Source of the DNA: Pontibacterium sp049603715
Lineage (GTDB): Bacteria > Pseudomonadota > Gammaproteobacteria > Pseudomonadales > Balneatricaceae
DNA length: 64,000 bases
Assembly: GCA_049603715.1 (NCBI GenBank)
Contig: JBMYSW010000016.1
Coordinates: 1 to 64,000, forward strand
Reading direction: 5' to 3'
Made by a program: the position numbers and the translations under genes. This document shows positions 17,553 through 25,701 of this stretch, one piece after another; positions within the stretch are counted from its first letter, which is position 1; each line of letters opens with the position of its first letter. The notes below the pieces were generated by a model, which was given only the letters and a program-made list of their open reading frames with translations, was not told where the DNA came from and made no database searches.

Positions 17553-20133
17553 CGCAGCGCTTGTTGAACAACTGCTTTCTGAAAACAGAAAACTCAAAAA
17601 AATTAACGCCGCGCTCATTAAGCGTGTTGAATCGGTCAACACCCCAGGGGCTGATGCTTACTCAGCTTTTGGTCATTCAGTGGTTTTGGCTGAACAGGTG
17701 CGTGAACGTACCGAAGCGCTTAATAATGCACTAGCACGCTTAAAAGAGAGCAATGCTGCTCTGCAATCGGCTAACGAGCAGGCGGCGATGTACCACCGTC
17801 GCTTGGCAGATGCGATAGAAAGTATCTCGGATGCGTTTGTGCTCTTCGATAAAGACCGTGCGTTGGTGATGTGTAACCAAAAGTTTCGCGCCTTTTGGAT
17901 CGGCACACCGGTGACCATCCAGCAAGGCATTACCATTCAAGACATTGTTCAGCTGTCTTACCAACACAACCTGATTAGCGAAGAACTAAAAGGCGAAGAC
18001 GGTCGCGTACGAATTTTTAAAACCCGCCAAGGTCGCTGGTTACAAATGCGCGAAATGACCACCTTTGAAGAAGGGGTGGTGATTCTTCTTACGGACATTA
18101 CTGAGCTAAAAGAAAGCGAACGTGCTTCACGCGAGCGGGCGCTGGAGCAAAAGTCTCGATTGTTACAACGCACTGTAGATAACCTATCTCAAGGGGTGGT
18201 TTTAGTTAACCCTGAAGGGCAAGTGGAGCTCTGGAATGATCGTTTTATCGAACTAACCGGCGTAGAGCGCACTCAAGTAGAAGGGCATCCGCCATTTGCA
18301 TCGGTGATGTCACAGCTACCCGCTATGTTAAATCACGCACTGTCTGGCTCCAGCCAAGGTGAAGTGCAAAAAAGTGAGCAAATGCTCAAAGATGGCCGAG
18401 TGCTTGAGTTGCGCACCCACCCAATGCCAGCAGGTGGTTTTGTTAACACCTACACCGATATCACACAGCGCTATCGTTATGCCGAAACCCTGCGCGAAAG
18501 TGAGCGTTGGGTTCGCTTGATTACCGACCACGTACCGGCGCTGATCGCCTACGTAGGTCACGATATGACCTACCGCTTTACCAACAAAGTTTACGACGAA
18601 TGGTATGGCTTTGAGCCTGGCGAGCTATTAGGTAAGTCGGTGATTAGCGTGCAAGGTGGTTTACAGTTTGCGGCACTTAAGCCCTTTATTACTCGTGCCT
18701 TAAATGGCGAGTCAGTGACCTTTGAGTTTAAAGAGTCCAACGCGGCAGGCGAAAAGCGTTACATGCTTAAGCACTATGTGCCTAACTTAGATGCCTCTGG
18801 TGAAAGTGTGGGCTTCTTTGTTATGAACCGAGACATCACTGAGCGCCATCGCACCGCTGAAGAGTTGCGCCAGTCTTACCAGCTACTTGAGCAGCGGGTA
18901 GAAGAGCGTACCTCTGAACTAACGGCACTGAACGGACAGCTCTTGCAAGAGATTCACGAGCGCCGAGAAATAGAGGCCATGTTACGTGTGGCTAAAAAAG
19001 AAGCCGAGCAAGCCAACTTATCTAAAACCAAGTTTTTAGCGGCCGTGAGCCATGACCTGTTGCAGCCACTTAACGCGGCCCGACTGTTTATGGGGGCGTT
19101 AAGCGAGCTACCGCAAGCGGAACAAACGCAAAAACTGGTGCAATCGGCGTCTAACTCCCTCGAAGATGTTGAGTCCTTGTTGGGCACGCTGGTGGATATT
19201 TCTAAGCTTGATGCTGGCGTGGTGACCCCTGATTTACGTGCGTTTGAGGTGGGTACCTTAATCGAAAATATCGCCAACGAGTTTAGCCAACATGCGCAAA
19301 AGGCGGGCTTAGGGTTTCGCTGGGTACCTTGCAGTGCCTCAATTAACAGTGACTCCCAATTACTTGCGCGGATTTTGCGCAACTTTTTAACCAACGCTAT
19401 TCGCTACACCCGCGAAGGGCAAATTTTGTTTGGCGCTCGTCGTCGTGGGCAGCAACTTGAAATTCAAGTGTGGGACACGGGCGTGGGTATTCCCGACTCA
19501 AAGCTAGACGAAGTCTTTATTGAATTTAAGCGCATTGCTAAACAAGAAGAAGACGCCCCCGAAAAAGGCCTAGGGCTGGGGCTGGCCATCGTTGATAAGA
19601 TTTCGCGAGTGTTAGGTCACCCCATCCATGTGGCCTCTGACTATGGCCGTGGTTCGATGTTCTCTGTCACCGTGCCCTTGGCGTCGGTCAACCCTCAGAA
19701 AGCCGCTATGGGGCCTATGCTTCCGCAGGTGATTGATCATGTGCAGGGGGCTGAGATTTGGCTGATCGACAACGACCCGTCTATTTGCAGCGCCATGTCG
19801 GCGTTACTGTCTGGCTGGGGCTGTGATGTGTTAACGGCGCTGTCGTTGGATGACTTGGTTTCTAAAGTGAGCCCGCAAGAGCAGTTACCCGACTTGCTGA
19901 TTGTGGATTACCACCTCGACAATGATGAAAACGGCGTAGATGCAGCGAGAGAGCTTGATGGCCTGTTTCCAGATAAGGTGCCTGTATTGATGATAACGGC
20001 AAACTACAGTCAAGACCTCAAGCAGGATATTCGCGAGTTAGGCTACCTGCTAATGCACAAGCCTGTTCGGCCTATGCGACTCAAAGCGGCGTTAAGCCAC
20101 TTGATCGGTGGCTCCCTCGCAACGCCGCCTTAA
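17542..20133 (+). CDS. PAS-containing hybrid histidine kinase, NahK/ErcS'-like
   Basis: About 863 residues with no membrane segments: an N-terminal coiled coil (about 1-85), three PAS domains (about 85-190, 205-310, 325-435), a second coiled coil, a HisKA domain with phospho-His about 504 ('AVSHDLLQPLNAAR'), an HATPase domain ('NFLTNAIRYT', 'GLGLGLAIVDKI') and a C-terminal receiver with Asp about 789 ('LLIVDYHLD'). The architecture matches NahK/ErcS', a cytoplasmic kinase linked in Pseudomonas to NO signalling and ethanol oxidation. It is translationally coupled to the FIST gene. The LuxR regulator just downstream on the opposite strand and the quinoprotein cluster support the alcohol-oxidation link. 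Confidence 0.88.
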   Translation: MTDNAALVEQLLSENRKLKKINAALIKRVESVNTPGADAYSAFGHSVVLAEQVRERTEALNNALARLKESNAALQSANEQAAMYHRRLADAIESISDAFVLFDKDRALVMCNQKFRAFWIGTPVTIQQGITIQDIVQLSYQHNLISEELKGEDGRVRIFKTRQGRWLQMREMTTFEEGVVILLTDITELKESERASRERALEQKSRLLQRTVDNLSQGVVLVNPEGQVELWNDRFIELTGVERTQVEGHPPFASVMSQLPAMLNHALSGSSQGEVQKSEQMLKDGRVLELRTHPMPAGGFVNTYTDITQRYRYAETLRESERWVRLITDHVPALIAYVGHDMTYRFTNKVYDEWYGFEPGELLGKSVISVQGGLQFAALKPFITRALNGESVTFEFKESNAAGEKRYMLKHYVPNLDASGESVGFFVMNRDITERHRTAEELRQSYQLLEQRVEERTSELTALNGQLLQEIHERREIEAMLRVAKKEAEQANLSKTKFLAAVSHDLLQPLNAARLFMGALSELPQAEQTQKLVQSASNSLEDVESLLGTLVDISKLDAGVVTPDLRAFEVGTLIENIANEFSQHAQKAGLGFRWVPCSASINSDSQLLARILRNFLTNAIRYTREGQILFGARRRGQQLEIQVWDTGVGIPDSKLDEVFIEFKRIAKQEEDAPEKGLGLGLAIVDKISRVLGHPIHVASDYGRGSMFSVTVPLASVNPQKAAMGPMLPQVIDHVQGAEIWLIDNDPSICSAMSALLSGWGCDVLTALSLDDLVSKVSPQEQLPDLLIVDYHLDNDENGVDAARELDGLFPDKVPVLMITANYSQDLKQDIRELGYLLMHKPVRPMRLKAALSHLIGGSLATPP

Positions 20134-20206
20134 AGCTGCAACTCAAAGAGCCTTTGAGGTCTGGGAGAGGAAGTCGCCAAAACACATCGTGATAAACAGG
20201 CTATAT

Positions 20207-20258
20207 AAAAAAGGCGGTGCCTAAACTGTTGTCTAACAGTTGGGCGACCGCCTTTTTT
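20207..20258. terminator. Bidirectional terminator between convergent kinase and regulator genes
   Basis: Outer arms AAAAAAGGCGGT (20207-20218) / ACCGCCTTTTTT (20247-20258) and inner perfect arms AACTGTT (20224-20230) / AACAGTT (20235-20241). A- and T-runs flank both sides. Confidence 0.9.
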
Positions 20259-20287
20259 GTAGAAGGTAATTTTACGCTTTGGCTTGA

Positions 20288-20956
20288 TTAGCGTTTGAGG
20301 TATTCGCCAAAGTCCACATTGCCCGCAGATAGCACCGCTTGAATACGGTTATGCACACCCAGTTTACGCAAAATAGCGGATACGTGTGCCTTTACCGTGG
20401 TTTCGGCGATATTGAGGTTGTATGCGATTTGCTTGTTAGACTCGCCCTTAGACATACGCTCAAGTACCAACAGCTGACGACGGGTTAACGACGAAAGCAG
20501 CTCTGGTGGAATCTGAGGGTCTTCGCGGCGTTGATTACGGCGATTCTCAGGTTGGCTAGAGCGAATAATATCTGAAGGTAGGTAAACGTTGCCGCCCAAA
20601 ATTTGCTCTAGTGCCTGGGTCATCTCGTCACGGGAAGATGATTTGGTGATAAAGCCAACCGCGCCATAGGTAATGGCTTGCAGCACAATTTGCTTGTCTT
20701 CTTCAGCCGACACAATCACCACAGGAATGGTTGGTGCTTCGTTGCGAAGGCTAATCAAACCGTTTAGGCCGTTCATACCGGGCATATTTAGGTCGAGTAG
20801 AATAAGGTCTAACTCTTCATTGGTTTGAGCAATTTCGAGTGCGCTCGTGAGGCTTTCAGTTTCTAGTGTGGTCGCATCAGGAAAGCCACTCGAAATTACA
20901 CCCGTAATGGCCTCTCGAAAGAGCGGGTGGTCATCAGCGATAAGAATATTGTACAA
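20288..20956 (-). CDS. LuxR/NarL-type response regulator of the quinoprotein alcohol system
   Basis: 222 residues: receiver domain 1 to about 120 with acidic pocket 'ADDH', phospho-acceptor Asp55 in 'LILLDLNMPG', and Lys in 'GFITKSS'. A LuxR helix-turn-helix follows at about 155-215 ('LTRRQLLVLERMSKGESNKQIAYNLNIAETTVKAH'). Family members such as AgmR/ErbR/ExaE control PQQ alcohol dehydrogenase genes in Pseudomonas. The gene sits between a NahK-like kinase and a C-x3-C-W protein of the same pathway, which supports that role. The partner kinase is not proven. Confidence 0.85.
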   Translation of the reverse strand: MYNILIADDHPLFREAITGVISSGFPDATTLETESLTSALEIAQTNEELDLILLDLNMPGMNGLNGLISLRNEAPTIPVVIVSAEEDKQIVLQAITYGAVGFITKSSSRDEMTQALEQILGGNVYLPSDIIRSSQPENRRNQRREDPQIPPELLSSLTRRQLLVLERMSKGESNKQIAYNLNIAETTVKAHVSAILRKLGVHNRIQAVLSAGNVDFGEYLKR

Positions 20957-21013
20957 GGCTAACCTCTCTTACTTTTTAATTATTATTCTAAACTATAGAC
21001 GCAAACGTTAAGT

Positions 21014-21598
21014 TTAGTCGTTTTTAGGTGAAGCGTTGGGTGCAATGGGCGTAGCATCTACTAACGACTGGCCAATGTCTTGCCAACCATCAATGCCGTT
21101 TTTAAACCAGTAAACCTGTGTGTAGCCTGCTTCTACAAGGCGCTTTGCAGCGTTCCAAGACATCCAGCAATCGGCTCGGCAAAACACAACGAGCGGTGTG
21201 TCCTTGGTCTCTGTTTGCGTAGCGATATACCCAAACAAGTGGTTTTGCCACAAGGGTTTAAGCTCGCCATGGCCAACATTTGCAAGCCACACGGCACCCG
21301 GCAGTGTTTTGATATTGGACTTTAAAAACACACCTTGTCGCCATTCACTGGGGCGAACATCCAGTAACAAGAGTGAAGGCTGCTCTGCGAGTAGCTGAAC
21401 TAACGCCTCGGCACTGAGGGTGGTTGCGCCGTCAAGTTGGTCAGGCGAGGGCGCGCGGTAACGATCAACGCGATAACCGTTGTCGTTAAAGTTTTTCGCA
21501 GTGGTAGCGAAGGAACTGTGGCTTGTTAACGCAAGGCTCAGGGTGAAAAGCCCTACAAGAACAGTCGTGACCCATGTGTTTTTTATTTTAGTCATCAT
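21014..21598 (-). CDS. PQQ-dependent catabolism-associated Cys-Trp motif protein (rhodanese-like)
   Basis: 194 residues with a cleavable signal peptide (about 1-31, ending 'SSFA'), so periplasmic. A rhodanese-like fold is evident ('LLLLDVRPSEWRQGV', 'PLVVFCRADCWMSWNAAKRLVEAGY'). The Cys140-RAD-Cys144-Trp145 signature is that of a family restricted to genomes with PQQ alcohol oxidation systems (known under a CXXCW name). Its exact job is not known; a redox or sulfur-relay role is plausible. It lies directly upstream of the LuxR regulator on the same strand. Confidence 0.85.
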   Translation of the reverse strand: MMTKIKNTWVTTVLVGLFTLSLALTSHSSFATTAKNFNDNGYRVDRYRAPSPDQLDGATTLSAEALVQLLAEQPSLLLLDVRPSEWRQGVFLKSNIKTLPGAVWLANVGHGELKPLWQNHLFGYIATQTETKDTPLVVFCRADCWMSWNAAKRLVEAGYTQVYWFKNGIDGWQDIGQSLVDATPIAPNASPKND

Positions 21599-21927
21599 CT
21601 GGTTCGTGTGCTTATTACACGTGAGGTAGCATTAGAGCCTGCTTTGGCGAGAGTGTGAATTAGACCAAATAGCAAAAAAACAAGTACTAAAGTAGTAGAA
21701 AATAGCTTATCAGAAACCCTTGTGTGGTGATGGTAAAAGCAAACGAAGCAGGCTTTAATTTAGTGCGCGTGATTGCTTTAAAAGTATCATAAAAACAAGG
21801 GTTTAGAGGGGTTGTGTGTAGGTGGGTTAGCGTGCAGCTTGCAGAGTAACTAAAGGAGTAGCCGCCGCCTCTTAAAGTCGAATAGGCGGGCAGGCTGCGT
21901 ATTGGTTTTAGACAACGAAAAATTAGT
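21599..21927. other. Intergenic region with no supported gene
   Basis: One minus-strand frame is open here, but its translation is low-complexity (Ser/Thr/Leu-rich, no ribosome site) and I reject it. No clear hairpin or repeat seen. Confidence 0.5.
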
Positions 21928-22434
21928 CTATTTGTCGTGGGCCTGTTCGACTGCTTCTGTTGGATCTTCGTATTGGCCAAAGTTAAAGGCTAATACAATG
22001 ACCGAAAATATGCAGATAAGAATCACGAGAGTGTCGATGAGTACCCACAGTGAGCTACCTTTTAAAATCCACGCACCGATGTTAACCAAAACCATGGCGG
22101 TAAATCCGATAATCGCTTTTTGAAAAAACTCTAAGCGGGCAGCGTCAGCGGTAAGGCCGTCAACTTCGTTATCAAGAAGGCAAAGATCAGCTTCTTTGTC
22201 ATAGAGTGGCGCGTTTAGCTGAGCTTCTAGGTCGCTGCAGTCAATGTAGGCTCCGTAGCTATGAATAAGCTCCTCTTTTTCGAGGTCCACAAGTGCGGGC
22301 AGGGGCCCATTATTGTCTCCTTTAACGCTGTCAATGGACGCTTTTATCGCTGAGTCATTGGACTTAGGGTAAGGAGGGAGTAGGTGATCGGCGGGTGCAA
22401 AGTCATTAGGGGTAGAGGGTATCATCAGAAACAA
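21928..22434 (-). CDS. Predicted inner-membrane protein of unknown function
   Basis: 168 residues with a soluble acidic N-terminal half (about 1-100) followed by two adjacent hydrophobic segments (about 105-155: 'IIGFTAMVLVNIGAWIL', 'LWVLIDTLVILICIFSVIVLAF') and a short charged tail. The minus-strand ATG at 22434 is preceded by AAAGGATTG. No family recognised. Confidence 0.55.
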   Translation of the reverse strand: MFLMIPSTPNDFAPADHLLPPYPKSNDSAIKASIDSVKGDNNGPLPALVDLEKEELIHSYGAYIDCSDLEAQLNAPLYDKEADLCLLDNEVDGLTADAARLEFFQKAIIGFTAMVLVNIGAWILKGSSLWVLIDTLVILICIFSVIVLAFNFGQYEDPTEAVEQAHDK

Positions 22435-22597
22435 TCCTTTGTTTTTGGCTACGTTGATACGGTTTATGTTACTTGCTTACGCTTGTAGAATGGTTAGCGA
22501 TACGCTAGTCCTTATGCGTATGTATTTTGGTTCGTGTGTGTTTGGTTAAGTATATTTGGCTGTTATTTAACCTATCACCTGATTCTAACAGCCTGAA

Positions 22598-22622
22598 ATA
22601 AAAAAACAGCTGTAAAACTGTT
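22598..22622 (-). terminator. Terminator after pspF
   Basis: On the minus strand just past the pspF stop: AACAG / CTGTT arms with an 8-base loop followed by seven T. The stem is short but the U-tract is good. Confidence 0.5.
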
Positions 22623-22627
22623 CATTT

Positions 22628-23824
22628 TTACCTTCGTGGTTTTCTCAGTCTTTGTTGTATCTTGGTGTTATTTAGCTGCGACTTAAACGCTTTTAGCGGC
22701 AACATATCGTGTTTTTTTAATAAACCTCTTAGCTGGTGGTAGCTAAGGCCTAGCTTATCGGCACTTATTTTCTGATTCCAGTAGTACTTTTGTAGTGTTT
22801 GTATGATGATTTGGCGCTCCTGTGTCAGCATTTTTTGCGACAAGCTGGTCGTTTCTCTCAGGTCAATGGTGTTGGCCGTATCGAGAGCATTGTGCGCATC
22901 GATAGCTGACACTTCAGCAGGTCTTACTTTATTGGCTTGAGCCTCGGTGCTGTTGGCGTTATTACTCTGAGTCTGAGCGGGCGTGGCTTTTTTAGAGTCT
23001 GGTACCAAAGACGGTGTTGAGGGCTCTTCTCTGCTATTCTTAAATGGCCGCCACGGTGCTCTAAAAGGATCTAGCTGAACCTCTTCAACAGGTTCATCTG
23101 CCGATTTTGCTTGATAGATAGCCCGCTCAACGACGTTTTTTAACTCTCGTACATTACCTGGCCAAGGGTGTTGGTTGAGTTGCTCAAGTGCCTTTGGGGC
23201 AAAACCCGGAAAGTAGTCATAGCCCATCTCTAAACACATCTTCTGGGCGTAGTGGTTTGCTAGCAGCTCAATATCACCTTCTCGGTAGCGAAGTGGTGGC
23301 ACATGAATCACATCAAAGGCGAGGCGGTCGAGTAAATCAGCGCGAAAGCTGCCCTTGTCGGCCATTGCGGGAAGGTCTGCATTGGTGGCGGCGATTAGGC
23401 GGACGTTGGCTTGTAATGCGGTTTGACCACCCAAACGCTCGTATTCGCCATACTCAACTACCCTAAGTAGCTTTTCTTGAACTGTAACCGAACAAGTACC
23501 CAGCTCATCCAAAAACAGGGTACCTTGCTCTGCGCGCTCAAAGCGACCCATACGGCGCTTCGCTGCACCGGTAAATGCGCCGGCTTCGTGGCCGAAGAGC
23601 TCAGACTCTAAAAGCTGCTCGTTCATGGCGGCACAGTTAATACTCACCAAAGGTTTATCCCACCGTTGCGAAAGGTAGTGTAACCGTGCAGCTACCAGCT
23701 CTTTACCTGTGCCACGTTCACCTAAAATTAAAATAGGGCGCTCAAGACTGGCGGCCCTAGCAATATGATCCGTCAGATCCAGCATCAATGCAGATTCGCC
23801 AATAAGGCTTTGGGTGGGTGTCAT
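22628..23824 (-). CDS. pspF: Phage-shock operon activator PspF (sigma-54 enhancer-binding protein)
   Basis: AAA+ activator lacking an N-terminal receiver, as PspF does. Walker A is 'GERGTGKEL', the sigma-54 contact loop GAFTGA is intact, Walker B is 'GTLFLDELG', the R-finger region is present, and a Fis-type HTH lies at the C-terminus ('ISADKLGLSYHQLRGLLKKH'). ATG at 23824 ('MTPTQSLIGES') is preferred over the upstream frame opening (23908), matching PspF's N-terminus. Oddity: a roughly 90-residue Ser/Asn/Ala/Thr-rich linker separates the AAA+ and HTH domains, longer than in E. coli PspF. Divergent from pspA. Confidence 0.9.
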   Translation of the reverse strand: MTPTQSLIGESALMLDLTDHIARAASLERPILILGERGTGKELVAARLHYLSQRWDKPLVSINCAAMNEQLLESELFGHEAGAFTGAAKRRMGRFERAEQGTLFLDELGTCSVTVQEKLLRVVEYGEYERLGGQTALQANVRLIAATNADLPAMADKGSFRADLLDRLAFDVIHVPPLRYREGDIELLANHYAQKMCLEMGYDYFPGFAPKALEQLNQHPWPGNVRELKNVVERAIYQAKSADEPVEEVQLDPFRAPWRPFKNSREEPSTPSLVPDSKKATPAQTQSNNANSTEAQANKVRPAEVSAIDAHNALDTANTIDLRETTSLSQKMLTQERQIIIQTLQKYYWNQKISADKLGLSYHQLRGLLKKHDMLPLKAFKSQLNNTKIQQRLRKPRR

Positions 23825-23968
23825 ATCAACTGCGTCTTCTATTTTGATTAAAATATTGGTTAAAAATACTATTTTATTGGTTTTTATTGCAAATTTAGAT
23901 GTGGTCAAGCCTAGGGTTTTTTCTATCTTTTAGTTAAAAGTTCATACAAATCATATGGTTATGATTTC

Positions 23969-23984
23969 TGGCACGCTGCTCGCT
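23969..23984 (+). promoter_or_regulatory. Sigma-54 promoter of pspABC
   Basis: TGGCAC-N5-TCGCT with the invariant GG (-24) and GC (-12) exactly 10 bases apart. It lies about 75 bases upstream of pspA and opposite the gene for its expected activator PspF. Confidence 0.8.
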
Positions 23985-24057
23985 ATACACCCTGTGTAAG
24001 CGACAAAGGTGAAACCTTGAGGTCGCTCAATTGACTAAATCAAACCTGGAGTAAACC

Positions 24058-24729
24058 ATGGGTATTTTTTCTCGCTTTCAAGATATCGTAAATGCCAACC
24101 TCAATGCGCTGCTTGACCGCGCAGAAGATCCTGAAAAAATGATTCGTCTTATGATTCAGGAAATGGAAGAAACGTTAATTGAGGTACGTACCAACTCGGC
24201 TCGTGTTATCGCCGACAAAAAATCTCTTGAGCGCCGTGTTGCTGGTTTGGCGCAAGAAGAAAAAGAATGGGAAGGCCGTGCAGAGCTTGCCATCACCAAG
24301 GGGCGTGAAGATCTAGCCCGTGCAGCCTTATTAGAAAAAGCGACGGTAGCCGAAACACTTAATCGCTCAACGGCTGACCTCGAAGCCATCGAAGAGCACT
24401 TGGTGAGCCTAAACAGCGAAATTTCTCAGCTGCAGCACAAATTGGACGACGCTAAGTCTAAGCAAAAATCGATGATGGCGCGTGAAAAGAGTGTCCGTTC
24501 ACAGTTGGATATTCGCCGTCGCTTTGACCGTGACCGTTTAAATGATGCGTTTGAAAAGTTTGAACGTTACGAGCGTAAAATGGATGATATGGAAGCAGAG
24601 GTCGAAAGTTACGACCTAGGTGCTAAAGACCTTGTATCAGAAATCGATGGTCTTGAGCGTAACGAAGAAATTGAAAAAGCAATGGCTGAGCTAAAAGCCA
24701 AAATGAACAAACCATCTTCAGAGGGCTAA
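24058..24729 (+). CDS. pspA: Phage shock protein A
   Basis: 223-residue PspA/IM30 coiled-coil protein ('MGIFSRFQDIVNANLNALLDRAEDPEKMIRLMIQEMEETL' start is diagnostic). It inhibits PspF and polymerises on stressed inner membrane to preserve integrity; an ESCRT-III relative. ATG at 24058 has CTGGAG upstream. First gene of pspABC. Confidence 0.96.
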   Translation: MGIFSRFQDIVNANLNALLDRAEDPEKMIRLMIQEMEETLIEVRTNSARVIADKKSLERRVAGLAQEEKEWEGRAELAITKGREDLARAALLEKATVAETLNRSTADLEAIEEHLVSLNSEISQLQHKLDDAKSKQKSMMAREKSVRSQLDIRRRFDRDRLNDAFEKFERYERKMDDMEAEVESYDLGAKDLVSEIDGLERNEEIEKAMAELKAKMNKPSSEG

Positions 24730-24735
24730 TTAATA

Positions 24736-24990
24736 ATGTCAGGCTACGTGTTCTTTTTTGTTCCGGCAGTCATCTTTTTCGGCTTGGTGCTGCCACTTTG
24801 GTTAGTACTGCATTACATCAGCAGTTGGAGAAGTGCACGCAGCTTATCGGCCGAGGATAAGCAGTCCCTTGCCATTGCCCTAGAAGAGGCAGAGCGATTG
24901 GAGCAGCGAGTGCTTACCTTGGAGCGAATTTTGGATGCCGAACAACCAAACTGGCGACAATCTCAACACAGTACTGAGTCGCCCCGTTAA
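24736..24990 (+). CDS. pspB: Phage shock protein B
   Basis: 84 residues: one N-terminal membrane segment ('VFFFVPAVIFFGLVLPLWLVLHYISS') and a cytoplasmic coiled coil with 'ALEEAERLEQRVLTLERILDAEQPNWR', the standard PspB ending. With PspC it relays membrane stress to PspA. Starts 6 bases after pspA. Confidence 0.93.
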   Translation: MSGYVFFFVPAVIFFGLVLPLWLVLHYISSWRSARSLSAEDKQSLAIALEEAERLEQRVLTLERILDAEQPNWRQSQHSTESPR

Positions 24991-25074
24991 CCTCGCGTGA
25001 TGAGGTCGCTGAATGGGTAGCGAGCGTTATCAGCTACCCTTATATAGGGCTAGGTGGCTAGCCGAGGAGTGTAA

Positions 25075-25608
25075 ATGTTTACCGCAAAGTACCGTGGTTA
25101 TGATATGAATTTATACCGTAGTCAGCGTCGTCGTTGGCTGGCGGGTGTGTGTGGAGGCATCGCCGAAAACATGGGTTGGTCGGTGACTGGCGTGCGTGTT
25201 GCGACCTTCTTACTGTTTTGGTTCACCGGCCCACTTATGCTGTTTGCTTACATCGCAGCGATCTTTTTGATTGCCAACGAGCGTTACGCCAATAACGTGA
25301 TCGTTGAAGACGAGCAGGCAGCGAGCTGCAAGTTTAAGCTAAAGCGCGCGAAAGCGTGGACTGATACGGCCACTAAAAATGCTAAAACCTTTGGTGACAG
25401 TGTGCAAAAGCAATGGAAGGAGCATCAGCAGTCGCGAGCGACCGAGGAGCCGAACCTAAAAGACCGAGTGATGTACAAAGGTGATATGACTTCGGCCAAG
25501 GTGGAGCAAATTCGCCAACGCTTACGCCAAGTAGATCGCCAAGTGCGAGATATGGAGCAGCATGTCACCTCGTACAAGTTCCAGTTTGATCGTGAGTTGA
25601 ACCGATAG
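25075..25608 (+). CDS. pspC: Phage shock protein C
   Basis: 177 residues. The PspC domain begins 'YRSQRRRWLAGVCGGIAENMGW', followed by a hydrophobic hairpin and a C-terminal coiled coil ('VEQIRQRLRQVDRQVRDMEQHVTSYKFQFDRE'). ATG at 25075 is preferred because GAGGAGTG precedes it; an ATG ten codons later (25105) fits the family N-terminus but lacks a ribosome site. Inner-membrane partner of PspB. Confidence 0.92.
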   Translation: MFTAKYRGYDMNLYRSQRRRWLAGVCGGIAENMGWSVTGVRVATFLLFWFTGPLMLFAYIAAIFLIANERYANNVIVEDEQAASCKFKLKRAKAWTDTATKNAKTFGDSVQKQWKEHQQSRATEEPNLKDRVMYKGDMTSAKVEQIRQRLRQVDRQVRDMEQHVTSYKFQFDRELNR

Positions 25609-25641
25609 GCCTCTACTGATCAATCTCTGAGCTAAAAAACC

Positions 25642-25676
25642 AAGCCCCTTATCTTTTCAGGTAAGGGGCTTTATTT
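25642..25676. terminator. Terminator between pspC and the chemoreceptor gene
   Basis: AAGCCCCTTA (25642-25651) / TAAGGGGCTT (25662-25671), 10-base loop, then T-rich sequence. A-run on the other flank makes it bidirectional. Confidence 0.9.
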
Positions 25677-25701
25677 TGAGGTTTTTGACCCGTGTTGTCC
25701 T

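Noticed and set aside
21687..21980. 97-residue minus-strand frame
   Set aside because: Low-complexity translation, no ribosome site, overlaps the end of the better-supported membrane-protein gene.
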